Assembly (NCBI GenBank): GCA_030248225.1
Contig: JASANE010029426.1
Coordinates: 29,411 to 93,410 of the forward strand
Length of the DNA: 64,000 bases
Reading direction: 5' to 3'
DNA from: Trileptium ribeirensis
Taxonomy: Eukaryota > Nematoda > Enoplea > Enoplida > Thoracostomopsidae
A program made the translations under genes and the position numbers. Shown here piece after piece: positions 60,036-64,000 of this stretch. The notes below the pieces were generated by a model that searched no databases, was not told the origin of the DNA, and saw only the letters and a list, made by a program, of their open reading frames with translations. Positions within the stretch are counted from its first letter, which is position 1, and each line of letters opens with the position of its first letter.

Positions 60036-63000
60036 TCTTCAGTGAGCAAGCAGCGTCATCTTGGAAGCAAGCGGTCGATGTATTAGCCCCCGATATTTCT
60101 CTCACCTTCATTAGCTCTCTGATAAATTTGTGAAGATAAGACGGGATGGGAGCATGAGGAGCGGCGTCACGATCTCGTGTTGACCGACAATGCGCAAGTG
60201 ACTCCATGCCTATGACTAAAGGCGAAAGCATCGGAGGTGTTGCGAATTATTCAGAGTACTCGACTAAAATTGTAAAATCTAAGAGATCGAGACAGGTTTA
60301 AGTCTATGTGTGCTTACTGGCAACGTTTTGGTGACATCGTTTTGTTGACAAAATCTTAACCAGATCGAGGGTTCGCACAAATTGTGAAATTAATTAAAGC
60401 GCTTAAAGATTTTCAAATTAGGTTGAACTAATTCGAAGAAGTGGATAAGCCAGCTGCATTCTCAGACTTCACCAAAGGCTTGTTTTCGTTTGGAGCTAAA
60501 TTTGCAAAACCAGTGAGAGTCCTTGGTAGGAGTCTATGATGTATTTTCTTACTTTGACACTAAAAACTCGACCAAGAGTTGGTTTTGGAGAAACAATTGT
60601 AACGGCGGTTGAAATGATATTTGCAGGTGAATTACGTCTCCGTCCCGCAATTCGTTACCTGGCGCTCATGGGGCTGAACCGCTTACACATATGTACTTAT
60701 GAATCTTTTTGAATCTTATATTTCTCGTCAATAAAGTATATGAGGTGTTCCCTTGTTGAAAATTAGCGATAGCCAGGTAAGGAATAAATCATCACTGGAG
60801 AAAGAAAAAGAAAACTAAACATCGTACTGCTCTAATAATAAACTCACGAGCGCTGGTGACAAAATTCAGGGCAACTAAAATGGAGCCACGGCTAAAATGG
60901 AGCCAACTAAAATGGAGTCCTGAATAAATATGTCCGCGTTCTCGGGCGTCCGCGCTCCAATTTTCTAAGAGGTGCAGTTGAGGTCCTGCTGCGTGCGACA
61001 GCTGTTTGTTGCCGCAATAGTTTTGTAGACGCTGCTGACATATCAACATGGTTTCGGCGGTACCTTTACGTGTAACTGAGTGTGTATGTCAAGTATCATA
61101 CAGCGACGTCGCTGCTTCGCATTTCAAAATACTCTAAGTTGCCACGAACCAAATCTTAACAAAAGCTAGAGGATCAAACCGCCAAAGCAAAATGAATAAA
61201 TCAGTAAGACCCTTTACAATATTGATGGTTCTGAAACCGGAAAGCGCAATCGTTTCCGACTAGATCGCGCAGAATATCGTTTATACGAGCATTCGTAGCT
61301 GAGGCGAACACGCGTTCCCACGTTGTGTATTATCGCCAACAGCGCTGATCCGCGAGTTAGACACGAGATACTCTCGTACGAACCGGAATGTCAATCTTAC
61401 CGGTGTTGGAGCTTACTGAGTGCGCACATAATGGCATTGAAAGTTTATAATATTAGCCTCATCAATGTTAGAAACATCGGCTAAAGCTCAGCATCTCTTT
61501 AACTGTAATAAAGTATCACCTTCACGAGTGTTCACAAGCGACGCTAGCGTACGCTTAGACATAGGACAGTATTATCACCAGGCTAAATTCTGCAACAAGG
61601 ATTAATAAAATTACCCATTGTATCTGGGACATCAAGCCTGGGAGATCGAGTCTTTGAGTTCACACCCCTAATCGCTCATAAGGTCGAAATTGCCCAATTT
61701 ATTAGTTTCCATTGTCCAACCATACACGCATGACGGAATCATGGGTAAGTCAGTGACCAAGGTCCAGGCACTTATTGGGACGTCAAGAAAAGAGGGAAAG
61801 GCAGGTCGGCCTTAGTACCTGCGTGCAGGCTTAAGGGGTGACCATTTCTCAAGGACCTTCATACCACTAGCGCGTTGTATAAATATAGAGGACAGGCAGA
61901 ACACCATGTACCTACCTGCGGCCTGGTAAGCTAAGCGGCCCCCTTAACATTTGGTTCGCCGGGAAGTCGGGGAAGCTCATATCGTAAGAGCACCAGAATG
62001 GTTCAAATTACTTTATGTTGGTGTCTTAGCACTTAGCAATTCTCTTCTGCTAAAACATAATTTATATAGTAAGAAATTTCATACGTCGAATACCGCCGTA
62101 GTGGTGTTTACAGCTTCTTGCATCATAGTACAGTCGCTGCTGTTATTGACGAAAACGCCGGACACAAAATTGAACCGTCATAGCTTCACATTTAATGTTA
62201 AGTCTAAATTTATCAACCCGGTCTTAGCTGGTCACGTGGTGTTGTTAGAAATTTTTCGCATGGCAAGATGTGTGATGCCAAAGCATGAGAAAACACCAAA
62301 ATATCGTAATATCCTAAAGCGCAGTTAATCATTCAAAAATAACCCGCTATTTTTGTGGTGTTGTAATAGCCGATGTGGAATCTACATCTATTGCATCGAA
62401 CAAATAGAAAATTTGATTTAATTCAATGTTGGTACATAATTAGAAATTTGAGACCAGCCAGTAATATTTCAATTAACGTTTGTTAGCTTTGTATTAGTAT
62501 CCGACTGCGAAGAAATTAAGTGTAAGGTTGACAATTTACCAGTAATTTATCATTCGTAGCGAACTTAACTCTTGTTACTTTCAGTCTTATAAAATTCAGT
62601 TCACGAACAAATTTAAAGTTCACAAAGAAAACAAAGGTTATTTTCGATTGCCAACAAATTCTGTTCAGTATCACAGTTTGTACAAAATAACAAAATAGGA
62701 TGGTTTAGTATGTGCACGTTGGTCAGAGCCATTTTTAAAGAATTTATAGTGGGGCAACTACCATTTGGAATGGGAGAGGGCAACGATTATTTGAAGTGGG
62801 ATGGGCCCAACAACTATTTAAAGCGTGGGACAACGTCTGTTTGGAAAATAAAGCAACGATTTTATGTGAAAAAAGTGTGGGTGCCTGTATTGATTATAGC
62901 TTTTTAGTTTTTGTTAGAGAGAATAGAGATTTGTATTGCAATTTATTTTAAATTAATTAATGTGAATTGGAAATACTCGGCAATTCGTGGTTATGACTTT

Positions 63001-63144
63001 AAATATGTGTAATTGCGGTCAGTTTTTGCGATAGTAGGGAGTGAGGGGTTGAAGAGTATTTGGTTTATTTAATTATTTAACGTTGTGCTTTTTATCTCGA
63101 ATTTATCTGGTATATTTATTTGTGTTGCAGAAATTTGTACAACA
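60036..63144. other. Non-coding
   Basis: No gene could be supported. A 125-codon open frame at 61951-62328 looks membrane-like but starts at TTG and has no ATG until near its end. Nothing else was recognised. Confidence 0.4.
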
Positions 63145-63155
63145 TTTTGAAATAA

Positions 63156-63413
63156 ATGAATGCAATTGAATTATGCCATCGCCTAGTTACCGAAATCCAA
63201 AACATAAATTGCAACCAGGAATGGGCGATCGAGACAATGTTTGACGGCAGTTTGTTTCGTTTACTTGCATCTGGTTCTGTCGATATCAAAACGTATGGAA
63301 TTTCTTGTGTGCACCAATTTTTGAATAAAGCAGCAAATAACTCGCGGCTTCGTAATAATTTTATTCAGCACATGGCAGATAATCTTTCGGCTTCCGTAGA
63401 GTTTGTTGGTCTA
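63156..63413 (+). CDS. First coding exon of an unrecognised helical protein (runs off the window)
   Basis: An acceptor (TTTGTGTTGCAG) opens the exon at about 63131. An in-frame TAA lies immediately before the ATG at 63156, which fixes the start. A good donor (GTAAGT) follows at 63414 with the frame between codons, so 86 residues are encoded here and more exons must lie beyond 64000 or further downstream. The sequence (MNAIELCHRLVTEIQNINCN, later LFRLLASGSVDIKTYGISCV and HQFLNKAANNSRLRNNFIQH) is amphipathic and helical, reminiscent of armadillo or HEAT-like proteins. I do not recognise the family. The upstream exon would be non-coding. Confidence 0.6.
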
Positions 63414-64000
63414 GTAAGTTATGATAAACTTACGTTTGTATAAGATAATCTTGCTGTCGGTAGTCTACACTCCATTATTGCCGATATTAGTAGTAGCTTT
63501 GTTTGTAAATTCAGTCAGTGTTGTAGTTTTATAATATTGTTGTGAATGACTTCATCAAAGTCAGGGATAGTACATCCGAAATACTAGCAGATTGGTGAAA
63601 TTTTCAATTACATCGAGAGTAATCCCGCCAACACAAGCACCCGTAGACTGTGAAAAATATATTTCGATGCCACTGGACCATGTTTCCCACAGAAACAGTA
63701 AGTTTCAAAATAGTAGCGTGACGGTATCAAAAATGTCTTGATATGCGAACATGCCGCAGTTCATGTGTGACAACAAATCTATAATTATTTAAAATTTATT
63801 GTATTTTTGACACGATAGATCCAATGTCGCATTGACGATATTATTAGAATCATAGATCATAATCTGTTTCACTTAACACGTTGTCGCTTATTGCTGCGTA
63901 GAGTCAGAGGTGAGGATTGTTATCAAGACGAACCGAGTCTGTGTATGCTATTCTCTAAACATTAGCAGATTCCAAACTTACATCCTTTGATCCTAGTTTG
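63414..64000. other. Intron of the preceding gene
   Basis: No further exon was identified before the window ends. Confidence 0.4.

Noticed and set aside
61951..62328. 125-codon open frame with two hydrophobic segments, possible membrane protein
   Set aside because: It starts at TTG, the first ATG is near the C-terminal end, and no splice acceptor or homologue supports it.

Overview
The window is eukaryotic: it has spliced protein genes with GT-AG introns, long AT-rich non-coding stretches, at least four satellite arrays, and many decayed transposable elements. An invertebrate metazoan is most likely. The evidence is a filamin C-terminal region with long introns, a complete three-exon PITHD1 gene, a BEL/Pao retroelement, an RTE-type LINE and several TIR element families. 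I cannot name the phylum. TTAGGC-like motifs recur inside one repeat family but never form a clean telomeric tract, so they are not evidence of a telomere or of a nematode.

Layout: a frameshifted BEL/Pao fragment on the minus strand (about 63-2362) lies just upstream of four plus-strand filamin exons (2995-5800). A seven-exon minus-strand gene (16825 down to 9455) encodes an unrecognised charged protein with a recurring L-x-x-F-E motif. Its introns hold a tRNA-derived SINE, TTAA-rich tracts, a decayed MITE and a 94-bp satellite. From 17 to 32 kb the DNA is almost all repeats: copies of a TTAGGC-like family, a 123-bp array, a 362-bp array (7 units), and an array of 17 units in two lengths (236 and 278 bp) whose end has become a 556-bp dimer. 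From 32 to 45 kb there are decayed tandem repeats, a 540-bp MITE with TAA target duplications, a relatively GC-rich repeat mosaic (36.5-40.4 kb), an RTE reverse-transcriptase pseudogene and a 790-bp hAT-like MITE with a perfect 8-bp target duplication.

PITHD1 (45389-49324) is the best-supported gene and looks intact. Beyond it are a local tandem duplication carrying a nested pair of MITEs, with the other copy acting as an empty site, a 1.56-kb hAT-like element holding a large foldback, and a diverged 570-bp duplication. At 63156-63413 there is a first coding exon of an unrecognised helical protein that runs off the window.

The host genes (filamin, PITHD1, the unknown minus-strand gene and the last exon) show no functional coupling; nothing resembles an operon. 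Protein function is inferred from family resemblance seen by eye. Transposon classes rest on terminal repeats and target-site duplications read directly from the sequence.
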